Shown here: positions 35,511-47,234 of the stretch, piece after piece
Layout of the letters: every line of letters starts with the position of its first letter
How positions within the stretch are numbered: the first letter of the stretch is position 1
DNA from: Thecaphora thlaspeos
Lineage: Eukaryota > Basidiomycota > Ustilaginomycetes > Urocystidales > Glomosporiaceae
DNA: 64,000 nucleotides
Direction of reading: 5' to 3'
NCBI GenBank assembly: GCA_900291925.1
Contig: UWYS01000009.1
Coordinates: 682,001-746,000 of the forward strand
Program-made: the position numbers and the translations under genes
The notes under the pieces: generated by a model
What the model saw: the letters and a program-made list of their open reading frames with translations, nothing else
What the model was told of the DNA's origin: nothing
Database searches by the model: none

Positions 35511-38226
35511 ATGGCCAACGATGACAGTCCCTTCCACCTCACAGACGCCCATAGGCCGCCCCGTCGCTCCTCCAACTCGCGCTCCCGCCGCCACTCGCAC
35601 AGCACCTCATCCTTAGAGAAGCCCGCCTACGACGTCCTCCTCTCCTGTCGCACCGCAGACCCCGTCAGCGACGCCTACAGCCGCGACATCAAACAGCTCC
35701 CCTCGCACTGGCAGCCCACGTTCATCTCCAACCTCACCCGCGCCGCTTCACAGCGTCTCGGCGCCCTCAACCCGGATCACCAGCAGCAGCAGCACCAAGA
35801 GCGCCGCTTCTCAGACACACACAAGCCAAGCGGCTCCTGGAAGCGCCGCGTCTTCAGACCCGCACAGGAGCAGAAGCACACAGACACCCTCCTCCCCAGG
35901 CTCTCCTTCCAAAACCCATGGCACAGCTTCAGGGCTCCCGCAATCCTAGACCTCCTCAACGGCGGCCTCAAGTGGGGCCTCCCCGAGGGATACCAGGAAG
36001 GTGGCAGCCACCCCAAGGTCCGCGCCAACAAGCCTATGGCCGCCAAAAACATCAAAAGGCAGGAGGACGCAGGCATACAGCACGGCCTCCACCAAGACTG
36101 GGACCAGGTAAACGTAAGGACCCCAGACTGGGGCTGGCCAGCCCGCTTCTCCACCAGAGAAAACCACGGCGCTCATCAAGCCGACAGGCAGACCGACGAC
36201 GACAAGAATGGCCGAAACACGAAAAAGGCATCGCACGACCATCAAGCCGACGCAGAGGCAAACGGTCACGCTCAGCACGCCAACGCCCACGTCGCTGCCG
36301 CAGATAGAGACGTCGACGCCTCTGCGGTGTTCGATGACGGCGACGCTGTTGACACTGCTCCAGAGCTCAAGGCCAGCGGCTCGACCAAGCCGCTGCCTGA
36401 ATGGATCGACCCGAAAAGCGGCAATGTACCGGCTGCCCGCGTCACCTGGCTCGGACACGCCACCGTCCTCCTCCAGCTGCCTTCTCTAGGCAACGAGGAT
36501 TCGCTGCAAGTTGACGAGCTCTACGACGAACCTACAGAGTACAAGGGCGAGACCACCTCCCCAGCTGCTACCAACAACGGCAGCAGCCACGAGGCCGCCC
36601 AGGCAGCAGACAAAGATGTCGCCAACACAAACGCTTCAGCGCAGGATAATGAGGGAGGTGCGAAGAGAGATGCCGATGGATCGTCGGCGGACAAGGCCGA
36701 AAACTTGGCTGGCGACAGGGTCACTGCTGTGGAGGGCAACGGCGATGGCGAGGCCGCCTACAACAAGAAAGAGAACCTTCACCACCACCACCAACAACAA
36801 CCCCGTCGGCCATACACCCGAGAGCGGCTCGGCAACCGCAGCGTCAACATCTTGTTCGATCCCGTCTTTTCCGAGCGCTGCTCTCCGTCGCAGAGCGCTG
36901 GCCCGCAGCGCTTCACACCGACGCCCTGCCAGGTCGAGGACCTGCCACCGATCGACATCGTCTGCATCTCGCACTCGCACTATGACCACCTCGACTACCT
37001 CACGATGAAGGCGCTGCGCAAGCAGCGCGGCCGCAAGATCCACGCGTTCGTCGGGCTCGGCTTAAAGGACAAGATTGTCGAGTTTGGCTGGAGCGCGGAG
37101 CAGGTGAGTGAGCTGGACTGGTGGGACAGCGCGGTGCTGCAGGTGCACGAGCCGCAGGTGGCCAACGTCTTTAGCAACCCGTCCAGCACCCACCTCGCCA
37201 CGCGCGGCCAAGGGTCGGCAGAGAGCAAGCTCGTCTCCAAGATCCGCCAAGACCGCGCAAAGCTCCGCATAGTCTGCACGCCCGCCCAGCACGGCTCCGG
37301 CCGAGTCGGCGACAAGGACCAGACACTCTGGTGCAGCTGGGTCGTCGAGTGGATGAGCCCGAGGCACACAGCCAACCCGTCGACCGAAAAACGCATCCCC
37401 GCCACCTTCCGCGCCTTTTTCGCAGGCGACACCGGGCTCAAGTACCACCGCGAAAACGTCGAAAAGCGAGCAAAGTATCCCGCCTGCCCCGCCTTCGAGC
37501 AGATAGCGACGCGGATAGGCAGACCGGACTTGCTTATGCTGCCAATCTCCGTCGGCAGTTCCCTGGTGAGCACTATCTTGCCTGCCCAACGTGGCTGGCC
37601 ATGTGGTGACTGTGCCCTCCATGATGCTGACATCCCGGATCGCTGTCAACCGCTGCGTTTCGGACCCCCTCTTCCTGTCATAGTCTTACGCCCGCAGCTT
37701 CGACCCCATACCTAGGGCCTTTAGTCCGTTCCCGCGAATCTCATCGTCGCTGACAAGCAGCATCCACATGGACCCCTACGATGCAGTGGAAACCCACGAA
37801 ATCATGAGGACCGCCGGTACATCTACATCCGAGAAGCAATCCGAGGAGGAGGAAGGGAGGGAAACCGGATCGAAGCGACTTCCCATCAGCCTAGCTGTCC
37901 ACGTGAGTTTATGATTCTCTCTCGCGTACGCCTGGGCCTGAAAGCCCCGCCTCTGACCATGGAAGTTTCGTGCTTTCTCTTCTTCTTTCCTTGCCCCACA
38001 GTACGGCACTTTTGTGCGCAATAACAACCAGACAGAGGCTGACGTACGCCAGCTTCGAAAGGCCTGCGAACGGTCCAAGCTGACCTTCCAACGGGTGCAC
38101 GACAGTCATGTGGACTACGGCGCCGTTAAGGACGCGGACAGGGAAAAGGGAGTTTTCCTAGTTTCCCATCAGGGCGAGACCATCTGGCTACCTTTTGTCT
38201 GGGACCAACGAGCGGGACAGAAGTAA
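35511..38226 (+). CDS. NAPE-PLD-like metallo-beta-lactamase-fold phospholipase
   Basis: Three exons, 35511-37565, 37684-37902 and 38002-38226, all phase 0; 832 aa. The first intron uses acceptor CATAG at 37681-37683; the nearer CAG would hit a stop. The hydrolase core has VTWLGHATVLLQLP, NILFDPVFSERCSPSQ, the metal motif SHSHYDHLD (HxHxDH), CTPAQHGSGR, FFAGDTGLKY, the late block IHMDPYDAVETHEIM and the final ligand segment VHYGTF. This is the order seen in N-acylphosphatidylethanolamine phospholipase D and yeast Fmp30, which hydrolyse NAPE to N-acylethanolamine on membranes. The N-terminal 300 residues are Arg/Ser/His- and Gln-rich, and an acidic insert (about 340-420) splits the fold after the first strand pair. 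ATG 35412 would add 33 residues. Confidence 0.85.
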
Positions 38227-38814
38227 GGCACCGTCGCTACTGCCGCTGTCGGCGCTGCTTTCCATTGGTGGCGCAAGACAACATACTCTGCCCACTTATT
38301 ATTTCCGTCGTCGGCCAAGTTGAGGCTTTCATAGAAGCTCACTGGTGACTGCAACCCCCAGGTGGCGAGCTGACTAGACGTTGTCCAGCCCATTTCACCG
38401 TTATACGAAACCAGCTTGGAGCTACTCTGCGTGCGCGTGTGGGCGAGGCAAGGATATGATTGAGCTTCAGCTCCCCAGTTCTGGAGAGCACGCAAGAGGC
38501 GAGGATACGGAAGTGTGGCAAGCAGCCAGGAGCGACGCTATACCGGCGGGTATTATCCCTCCCCTCCTGCTATCGTGCGCCGCTTGAGCACCACACGCCG
38601 CTTGTCTCAATATAGAACCTCCAAGTGCACCGTGTGTAAGCACATCCGTCTCCATAGCCAACGATCTGGAGCGCTGCATCTCTCCCACTTGGCCGCACAC
38701 ACAGGCATGTATGGTGGCAAAAGGGGATTCGAGCTTAAGCAATGGCACCGAAAACACTAACACCGCAAGAGAAACAACCGTGACATGAAAACCCAAAATC
38801 ACTTGGACGCTCGC
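38227..38814. other. Convergent intergenic stretch
   Basis: The 3' ends of the NAPE-PLD-like and short-chain dehydrogenase genes face each other here. No ORF with recognisable content was found. Confidence 0.5.
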
Positions 38815-39919
38815 TCAATCGCTCCTGTTGGTCTGCTGCCTTCCGATCCTGGATACGCTAAACATCCTGCCGACGAGCCAGTCCTTGATCCAGACGGGCA
38901 TGTAGTAAGCGAGGAGGGCGGTAAAGGCCCTCTTGCCCGTGACGAGGTAGGCGCTAGGACTGGACCGTGTGACGGCCTTACGGACGTTGCGTGCAAACTC
39001 TTCGGCGGGCGTAGGGTTGCCGAGCTGGGAGAAGCTGGCACGGTACTCGATGAGGTCCCTGACGTCGCTGTAGAAGGATTCGGCGGGGAAGTCGAGGTCC
39101 TTGGACCCAGCGTCGGCGATGGATGACTTGATGGCACCCGGCGCGACGACGACCACTTTGATGCTGAAGCCGGCTAGTTCAAGGCGGAGAGAGTCGGAGA
39201 GGGCGTGAACGGCGGCTTTGGAGGCCGAGTAGGCGGCGCCAAAGGGGAGGGCGGTGAGGCTGTGTGTCGCGAGTAAAGGGAGGTAGGTGGAGGGGAGCGA
39301 GGTGGGGGATGGTCAGTGCCTATACGGATAGAGATGGTGCAGAGGGCGGGGGAAGCGGAGACGTACCCTGCCGTCGATCCGATGTTGACAATGACGCCGG
39401 AACGCTGCTGGATCATATAGGGAGCGGCGGCCTGTGTGACCATGATCAGGCCAAAGAACTGGTAGTGACGGCGGCGGCGATGGCAGCGGCGGCGAGAGGA
39501 GGGATGGACGGTGTCAGTCTAGTGCGATCAAAGTGGCGCGCTGCTCGCCGCGGAGCGACGGCGCGCGGACTCACGTTGGGCTCAAAGGTCTTCCTGACCC
39601 TTTCGACGTCTACGTCGATGAGGGGCCCGACGGCGGTATTTGTGCCGGCGTTGTTGATGAGGATGTCGATCTTGCCTCTGGTCTCTTGTGTGATGTTTGC
39701 GAATGCGCGGTGGATGCTGTCTATGTCGGAGACGTCTAGCTGGACACGCTCGATGCCCGAGGGGAGGTCGCGGATCGAGTCGAGGCTGCGCGCCGTAGCA
39801 AAGACGCGGTAGTTGTTCAGCGTATCAAACTCGATGGCCATGGCACGGCCGAGGCCGGATGAGCAGCCGGTAATGACGACGACCTGCCGCGTGTCGCTGA
39901 AGGTGGAGATGCGGTCCAT
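38815..39919 (-). CDS. Short-chain dehydrogenase/reductase, AYR1-like
   Basis: Three exons, 39919-39575, 39458-39367 and 39259-38815, with GT-AG introns and fitting phases; 293 aa. Rossmann glycine motif TGCSSGLGRA (about 19-28), LDVSD, NNAG, IVNIGSTAG and the catalytic YSASK (Tyr-x3-Lys) are all present. The length and the hydrophobic C-terminal segment (FTALLAYYMPVWIKDWLVG) resemble yeast Ayr1, the NADPH-dependent 1-acyl-dihydroxyacetone-phosphate reductase of lipid droplets and ER. Substrate assignment within this large family is tentative. Confidence 0.85.
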
Positions 39920-40951
39920 GGTGGCGAGGCGAAGGTGCGGCGGGTGAGGATGGATGGCGGCGCAGGGAGGGATGATGAGGAGGGTGGCAGAGAGAGGTAA
40001 AGAAGAAGCGAGAAGGTCAAGCGGGAAGAAGTTGCTCGCTGTTGGCCCAAGCGGCACCGGACTGCGCGAGATCGGGGCCAGCTCTCACTCGCACGGAAAC
40101 TCGCCTGTGCCTGCCCACACGTCCAAGCTCGGCTTGCAGCGGACGCCGAGTGCCGGAGGTGGTGGGCCCAGTCGCACGAGAGCGCCGGGAAGATCGGGCA
40201 GACCGTAGAGCGGCTGCGATCGGCGATCGGCGATCGGGCAGGGGCGGGTTGCGCAGCTGGACAGCCGTCTGCCCAGTTTGACGTGGCACGATGCACAGCG
40301 TAGATCCCCCATCAACAAACCCGAACGCACCGACGCACATGTAGCATTCTTGGTCGATTGGATCCCTCGGCCTCCTCTGCTCCCCTCCCCTCTCGCAGCA
40401 AGCAATCCACAACATGCTTTGATCGTCGTTCCGTTCCCTTGCCACCTCCTCCCCACATCTTCTGCTCCTCGCTCTACCACCTTCCTTTGACCCGCTTCTC
40501 CTTCTCGCATATATATCACCGCTTCGACCTCGGTGGCGACTGCGAACAGCAACAGCTAGCAGCCTCCTTCGTTGTCTCGCCTTCACGCTCTCTTCCCTTC
40601 CCATTCCTCGGTCGACCCTCGGACCGCACCGCTTTCTCCCGAAAGCAGCAGGCGCTGGGCTCCTCTGCGCTCCTCTGCGCTCCGCTTTCGATCCACACTC
40701 CCTTCTTCATTCTCGTTTACAGCATCTTCAGCGTTTGTTTATCGCTGGTCTCTCTCGTCGCCTCGATACCCTAAGAAGCGATCCTCGGTGTGGCCGGCAC
40801 TCCGACTCGATATAACCACGCGGGCGGGGTCTAGAAACGCCGGCACCGTCGTCGCAAGCCTCCATCGGTCCTCGACCTCCGGACGGCCCCATTCATCTTT
40901 CTCTTCCCCTTCTTACTTCTCTGTTCCCTTGGATACATTTTTCGTTCGGCG
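39920..40951. promoter_or_regulatory. Divergent promoter, AYR1-like gene and polyQ gene
   Basis: One kb without a gene. It holds a CGATCGG triplicate at 40215-40240, a TATATAT at 40509-40516 and long CT-rich tracts (40360-40700) of the type seen at fungal transcription starts. Confidence 0.45.
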
Positions 40952-43900
40952 ATGGCATCAAGCATACCATCCCATCTTCTAGGCAGCGGCAATCGCCAGC
41001 GTGGCTCGGGGTCACTGGCACACAGCAACAGCCACGGCAGTTTCGGCGGCAGCGGAAGCCGAAACGGCGGGCTAGGAAGCCGGCATGCGTCGCACAGCAC
41101 GCTCAAGGAAGACGCCATCAACGACTGGCTCTCCACGAGCGACCCGGCGACGCTGGACCGGATGCCCGCGACGCCGACGGGACCCAGCGACGTCGACACC
41201 TTTATCATCCATGATCCGGTTGGAAGCGGACTCGGCTTCGGTCTAATGGAGGATGCCAGCTCGCCCGCCGTGCGGTGGAACGCGATCTTGGAAAGCGCCA
41301 GCGGCGGCGACGCCGGCATCGCCAAGGGCTGGGGCGATGGCGATTTCGGTTAGTCCCATCTATCGAGCACTCGGAGTGGCTTCTCAGCAGAGCTGAATAG
41401 CTGATCAGTCGTATTAACCCGATCTCTTGCGGTTCCTTTGTGCGGGCACATAACAGAATACAAGGCCAGCAACCTGATTGCCAATCTGCATGTCGACGGC
41501 CTGTTCGACGACAACGCCTCGAGCTCCAACAGCAGCTACGACGGCGGCGGCGGGACGGGCTGCTACGTCACGCTCAACCTTCCTGGCTGGAACAACTGTC
41601 CAGACTACCACTTCACGCTGGACTCGGATGCCGACTCGCCGGACGGCGTCTGGTGTGCTCAGGGCACCGTGCCGACCAAGTCGCTGCGGCGCTCGGCCAA
41701 GCTCAACGCGATGGTCAGCGTCGGCGCGCTACAGGAGAGCTACGGCTCGCCCGGAGCAGGGATCGGGTTCGCTTCAAGCCCACCTTCGGACCCGCTGACG
41801 CTGATGGGAGCCATGCAATCCGCTTCGTCGTCGCTGGCGCCACCTCGCTCGCTGCGACAGTGTTCCTCGGCACCGCAGCTGCAGCGAGACGACATGGATG
41901 TTGGCACGGAGGCTTCCCAGCTGTTGAACGCTCCCTGCTTTTCGATCGATGTAGGGTCGGCAATGAGCCCATCGTCACGCATCACGACGTCGGCCGATCT
42001 GTTGGGAGGAGACTTGACTTTGACACACCACACCGCGGCCGGTAGCGGCGCGCAGCAGCAGAATCCGTCGATCAACATCACCCTCGCCGCCTCGGGCGCG
42101 TCGCAGGGCAGCCAGCCGTCAGTCCTCTTCCAGCGTCGAGCGGTGCAGCGCGACCGACACATGCCTGCCCCTTCGCCCGTCGCGGTCGATACGGCCCAGG
42201 CGCAGAGCCAGGCCTCGTCCAACCACGCTTCCACCGATGCACGAGGCCAGAGCCAGAGCCAGAGCCAGACTCAGACTCAGAGCGAAAGTCGGACCCAGCC
42301 TCTCAACGTCCCTCTCACCGAGCTGACTGCCGCGGACCTGGAGAACAAGACCGAGGAGCAGAAGCTCAAGCTGGCTCAGCTGTACCAGCTACACGTCGCC
42401 CAGCAAGCGGCGCGTCTGGGCGTGTATCAGGACTTTGTCGCGCCGAGTCAGCAGTTTGCCGGGCAAGAGGCTAGCGAGCGCGCCGCCAAGGCCGTCCAAG
42501 CTGCGCTACTGTACGGCATGGAGGGCAATGGTCCGCGTCGCCTCAGTGTTGAGAGCACCGGTCTGCCCACGCCCATCACGCCGCAGCATCCGCTCGACCC
42601 GGCTCCAGGTGGACAGGTTGGCTTCAACGGTGGCGTCGGAGGACAGCCACAGTTCACCATGCCGTCGTACCGGATGGGTGGAGGCGCGGTGGGTGGGCGG
42701 ATGCCCGGGATACCGATGTCGGCCATCGAGACTGGCTTCCCGCAGAGCATCTACTATCCGCAGCACTCGCACCAGCACCACCTGCACCCGCACCAACAGC
42801 AGCAACAGCATCAACAGCATCAACATCAGCAGACGTTCACACCGCAGTACTACCAGCAGCAGCAGCCGGGCGCCGTCTTCATGGGTCAGCAGGGATTGCA
42901 GGACATGTCCGGCTACACATCCACCTACCCTCCTCCGCGCTTCGATGCGGCGGGTCCCAACGTCGGATCGGAATACCAGCACACCGTCGGTAGTAGCAGC
43001 ACTGGTGTGTTTGAACGCAACGCATCGAGGTCCGAGACCGGCGATCTGGCCAGCGAGATCGCCGCCAACCCGATGCAGCTGCAGGTTCCGTACGTGATGC
43101 TCTCCCCCGACACCGACGGCCAGCAGCAGCAGCAGCAGCAGGAGGCGGGTGGGATTGAGCCCGTCCATCTCCACCAGCCCATCCCGCAACGTCCCCTACT
43201 AACGCAGTTCCAACAGGGTTCCGTCCTCTTCCCTCTCGGCATGTCCACACAGCAAGTACAAGAGCAACCGGACCACCATGCGATGCACACGCCGACTCAA
43301 GCCGAACTCCGTTCCGCGCCGGCTGAGATCGACTCTGGCCACCTCTCGATACAACAGCAACAGCAGCACACCCTCCTTCTCCAACAGCAGCAGGCTCAAC
43401 AGGCGCAGCAGCAGCAGCAGATGCAGGCGGAGGATCGCAAACGTCTGTTGAAAAGCAAGCAGTCTATGCCGGCCATTTCGAGTCGGAAACATCAGCCTAC
43501 CCACCTCTCTGGGCCGCTCAGCCCGCCGCGTTCGCCCGTCAAGATGAAGAGTAGTTCACAACTGCGCGAGTCGCTCTCGCCGGGCGGTAGCAACTCATCT
43601 TCGAACTCGGGCAAGTCGATCAGAAAGATCGCTTCGAACAAGCGTATCAACGCCTCTGTTGCCAGGTGGAGCGCGAGAGGGGCGAGCGCTACGACGTCGA
43701 CCACGACGACCAAGGCGTTGGGCAAGGCTCGAAGCATGACGATGGATGCCAACACGATCACTTCGCCCGGCATGTCGAGCGCTTCGGCGACCTTGTCGTC
43801 CCGTCGCCTACGGACGATGAGTCACGCCAGTCTTTCGACCTCGCACTCCTCCTCCTCCTCCTCCTCCAAGATGAGCAGCAGCGCCGCACTCGGCTCCAAA

Positions 43901-44287
43901 TCCCCCACACCCACACCTTCCTCTTTCAACTTTTCCTCCCTCTCCTTTGTCAACTACGGCATGAACGATGCCGACGAACTCTGCTCGGCCGTCGCACCTT
44001 CTGGATCCTATAAAGTCCCGCTGAAGGGCTACGGTAGTAGTGGAAGTGAAAGTAGGAGCGACGATGAGGACGATGAGGATACAGAGACAATCGAAGGTGG
44101 CAGCAGCCCCGTCAAGAAGGCGCGGAGCTCGAGTGGATCCACAACCGTATCGAGGGCAGAGAGTATGGGGAATTTGAAGAGTAAGCCGAGTGCGGCGGCC
44201 TTTCCTGCGGAACTGAGGATGGATCCCAGGGTGAGGGAGGGTGAGAGGCAGAGGCAGAGGAGTGGCAGTTTGGTCAGTAAGAGGTGA
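40952..44287 (+). CDS. Large Gln/Ser-rich protein of unknown function
   Basis: Two exons, 40952-41348 and 41457-44287, with a GT-AG intron in phase 1; 1075 aa. I cannot name it. The N-terminus is Gly/Ser-rich, followed by a short acidic region with VDTFIIHDPVGSGLGFGLME. The segment after the intron (SNLIANLHVDGLFDD, then CYVTLNLPGWNNCPDYHFTL) looks folded. The middle holds long Gln and Gln/His runs (about 590-620, 740-750, 800-830). Near the C-terminus FVNYGMNDADELCSAVAPSG precedes an acidic patch and a basic tail (SPVKKARSS), which could be nuclear localisation. The composition fits a transcriptional or RNA-binding regulator, but there is no catalytic or DNA-binding motif. Confidence 0.75.
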
Positions 44288-45023
44288 GGCGGGCGTCGCC
44301 TCAGAGGGAGGGGAGAGGCAACAATGTGGTTGGTTGCAGGGTGTTGCAGGAGGAGGGTGAAATGACGAGCCGGTGGACTCCAAGTCAGGTTGTTACGTTC
44401 GTGTCGATGATACGAAGCGGGTCAGGTCGACCAGGAAGGAAAGACGCTCGCAGGAGAAAGAGACGCAGAGCGACGCTACTATCGACGAATCGCTGCGGAC
44501 CGACGAGACGGCACGAGGCGTTGTGGGCGATGCGAGCGAGCGGACTCTACATTCCTTTCGACCCTATCCAATCCGACATCGACACGCGACGACAAGTCTT
44601 CCTTCAACCAACACCACCGACTACCGACAAACCACCACCAGCCCGCCCGCCTCGTCTCCGTCTCTCTAACCGCACAGTCGAAGGATTCAGCGTTTCGTTC
44701 CACCGTTCCATCTTCTTGTCCTTGGTCTATGATTTTCCATTCCTGTTGTTCGGATCAGATGTGCGAGTTGGATCCCATATTCCGCCAGTTAGATTCAACG
44801 TCTGCTTTCCGTTTCGTTTTTCGCATGTACCGTAGATACCAGACCCCGTCGTCTCTCGTTCAGGTCTCGATCGTGAGACCGAATCACCCCACTCTCCTTT
44901 ACACATTCCCCGCGCAGAAGTTTGTTCATGTTTGCGTCATTTCATTGACCCATGCTTGCGTGCGTACGAGAAAGAAAGAACAAAAACAGCTCCGTCCAAG
45001 CAAAAAGGACGATGCGGAAAAGC
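44288..45023. other. Convergent intergenic stretch
   Basis: The 3' ends of the polyQ gene (+) and the reductase (-) face each other. ORFs here show no family motif. Confidence 0.5.
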
Positions 45024-46397
45024 CTACGAAGCGGGTGCGGCGACACGGACGACCATCTTTCCTACATTCTTGCCGTCAAAGAGGTCGTTGAGCGCCTGTG
45101 GGCACTGCTGCAGCGCCTCCTTGGGCGACGACGCGTTCTCGCCGATCACTTGGAACTTGCGCGCCATGGAGCCGTCGGCGAGCCACTTGGAAATGTCACG
45201 CTCGGCTTCGTGGTAGCGCTTGGCGTAGTCAAAGACGACTGATGGGGGTGCGTCGAGAGAGGTGAGAAGGCGTCAGTAAGGGAAAGGGCCAGGGAGAGAG
45301 AAAGTGAAAGGGGCAGCGGGGACGTACTGAAGCCTTGTAGCTTGGCGCGCATGGCGATCAGGGTCTGGTAGTTCTTCAGGCCGGTAGGCTTGGGGTTGTT
45401 GTAGTCTGGGAAGGATCAAGGTTTTGGCATTGAGGGAGAGAGTGTATCTTGATTAAGACTCCGCCTTACTGGCCCTTTGCGCTCCAACGCAAGCTCCAAA
45501 CTCACCAGCAATAGCGCCGCAAAGGGCGATCCTGGCACCAGGCTTGAGGCAGAGGAGAGTGAGGTCGAGCACCTCGCCGCCGACGTTTTCAAAGACGACG
45601 TCGATGTAGCCGTACTTTTTCTGCGTCACCTCCCTGTAAGTCTTCTTGAAGTCGGGAGCTTTGTAGTTGAGCGCCTCGTCTGCCTTGAGGCTCTCCTTAA
45701 GCCACTGGCACTTGTCGTCCGACCCGGCGACAGCGATGACCTTGCAGCCCTTGAGCTTTGCCATCTGGACGACGAGCGAGCCAACGGAGCCGGCGGCGCC
45801 AGTAACGACGACGACGTCGTTGGGCTTGATCGCGCCGACATCAAAGATGCCCCAGTAGGCGGTTTGACCGCTGCTGCCAAGCGGTCCAAGATAGTCGAGC
45901 AGCGTGGATCCCGAGGCAACCTGGCGCTTCTCACAGGCCTTGCCGGGGATGTATGCGTACTCCTGCCAGCCGAGGATGCCGCTAACCTTGTCGCCGGGCT
46001 TGAGGCCGGGGAAGTTGGAGGCCACGACGGTTCCGACGCCACCCGCTCGCATCACTTCGCGGATCTGGACGGGATGAATGTAGGAACGGGCATCGCGCAG
46101 CCATCCTCGCATGGCAGGGTCAAGCGCTGGGGGGACGGGGACGGGAATCATCGGATCAAGGGGTCAGTTTCGAGCTCTCTGCATTCAAGAGGAGGCGGAG
46201 GGCGAGGCACAGGGAGACCTACAGACGTGCTCGACACGGATGAGTACACGTCCATCCTTGAGCTGGTCAGCGTTGGGAAGCTTCTCGGAGACGTATTCAA
46301 AGGTCGAGTCGGCCTGGCCCAGGGTAGAAATGACGCGGGCCTCTGGCCGCTGGCGGAGGACAATCTTGCTCTGCGTTGCGGGGATACTGAAGGACAT
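45024..46397 (-). CDS. NADP-dependent medium-chain reductase, CurA/PTGR type
   Basis: Four exons, 46397-46223, 46126-45506, 45405-45328 and 45238-45024; all GT-AG, phases fit; 362 aa. The first donor is T|GTAGGT, chosen because it gives the family block VEHVSLDPAMRGWL. Other motifs: GDKVSG, the nucleotide-binding glycine motif VVVTGAAGSVGSLVVQMAKL, FENVGGE, LCGAIADYNN and the ending NVGKMVVRV. There is no zinc-binding Cys/His set, as expected for the leukotriene B4 dehydrogenase/prostaglandin reductase group, which reduces alpha,beta-unsaturated carbonyls with NADPH. The physiological substrate cannot be read from sequence. Confidence 0.9.
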
Positions 46398-47234
46398 GGC
46401 AGGGATAGGCGGTGGACGATGCGGGTAATGTGGGAAGAGAGAAGAAAGAGAGAAGGACGACAGGGCAAAGGCGCTGCACAAGTACGGGAGGAGGGAGGAA
46501 GAAAGCCTGGCCGACCGAGAAGCGTCACCAACACCCAAACGAGCCGGAGCCGAGCCGCCCGGTGTGCGGTGCCGCGTCCCGTGCGACGCGCCGGAATTCG
46601 GAAGAGCGCTGGCCGACGTCGAGAAGCGTCACCAACACCCAAGCGAGCCGGAGCCGAGCCGCCCGGTGTGCGGTGCCGCGTCCCGTGCGACGCGCCGGAA
46701 TTCGGAAGAGCGCTGGCCGACGTCGAGAAGCGTCACCAACACCCAAGCGAGCCGGAGCCGAGCCGCCCGGTGTGCGGTGCCGCGTCCCGTGCGACGCGCC
46801 GGAATTCGGAAGAGCGCTGGCCGACGTCGAGAAGCGTCACCAACACCCAAGCGAGCCGGAGCCGAGCCGCCCGGTGTGCGGTGCCGCGTCCCGTGCGACG
46901 CGCCGGAATTCGGAAGAGCGCTGGCCGACGTCGAGAAGCGTCACCAACACCCAAGCGAGCCGGAGCCGAGCCGCCCGGTGTGCGGTGCCGCGTCCCGTGC
47001 GACGCGCCGGAATTCGGAAGAGCGCTGGCCGACGTCGAGAAGCGTCACCAACACCCAAGCGACCCGCAGAATTTCTTGAATGCGAGCGAGGGCGGCTTGT
47101 GCGGCGTGGGCGTCGCCGTGGCCGTTGCAACCCCCCCCGCCGCTGCCACCCACACCACTCCACTCCACTCCCACCTCCGACGACGTCATCACACACAACA
47201 TCACGCTGCTCGCGCCGGCGTTTCGCTTCACGTC
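46398..47234. promoter_or_regulatory. Divergent region between the reductase and ARP10
   Basis: An 837-bp spacer mostly filled by the 104-bp tandem array, followed by about 170 bp of ordinary CpG-rich upstream DNA before ARP10. Confidence 0.5.
46508..47062. repeat. 104-bp tandem repeat, about 5.3 copies
   Basis: The unit contains GAGAAGCGTCACCAACACCC, AGCGAGCCGGAGCC, GGTGTGCGGTGCC and GGAATTCGGAAGAGCGCTGG. Copies recur every 104 bp and look identical by eye, apart from the first, which has one substitution and lacks two bases at its start. The array is CpG-rich and has no stop in several frames, so long spurious ORFs run through it (for example 45477-49454). Confidence 0.95.
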
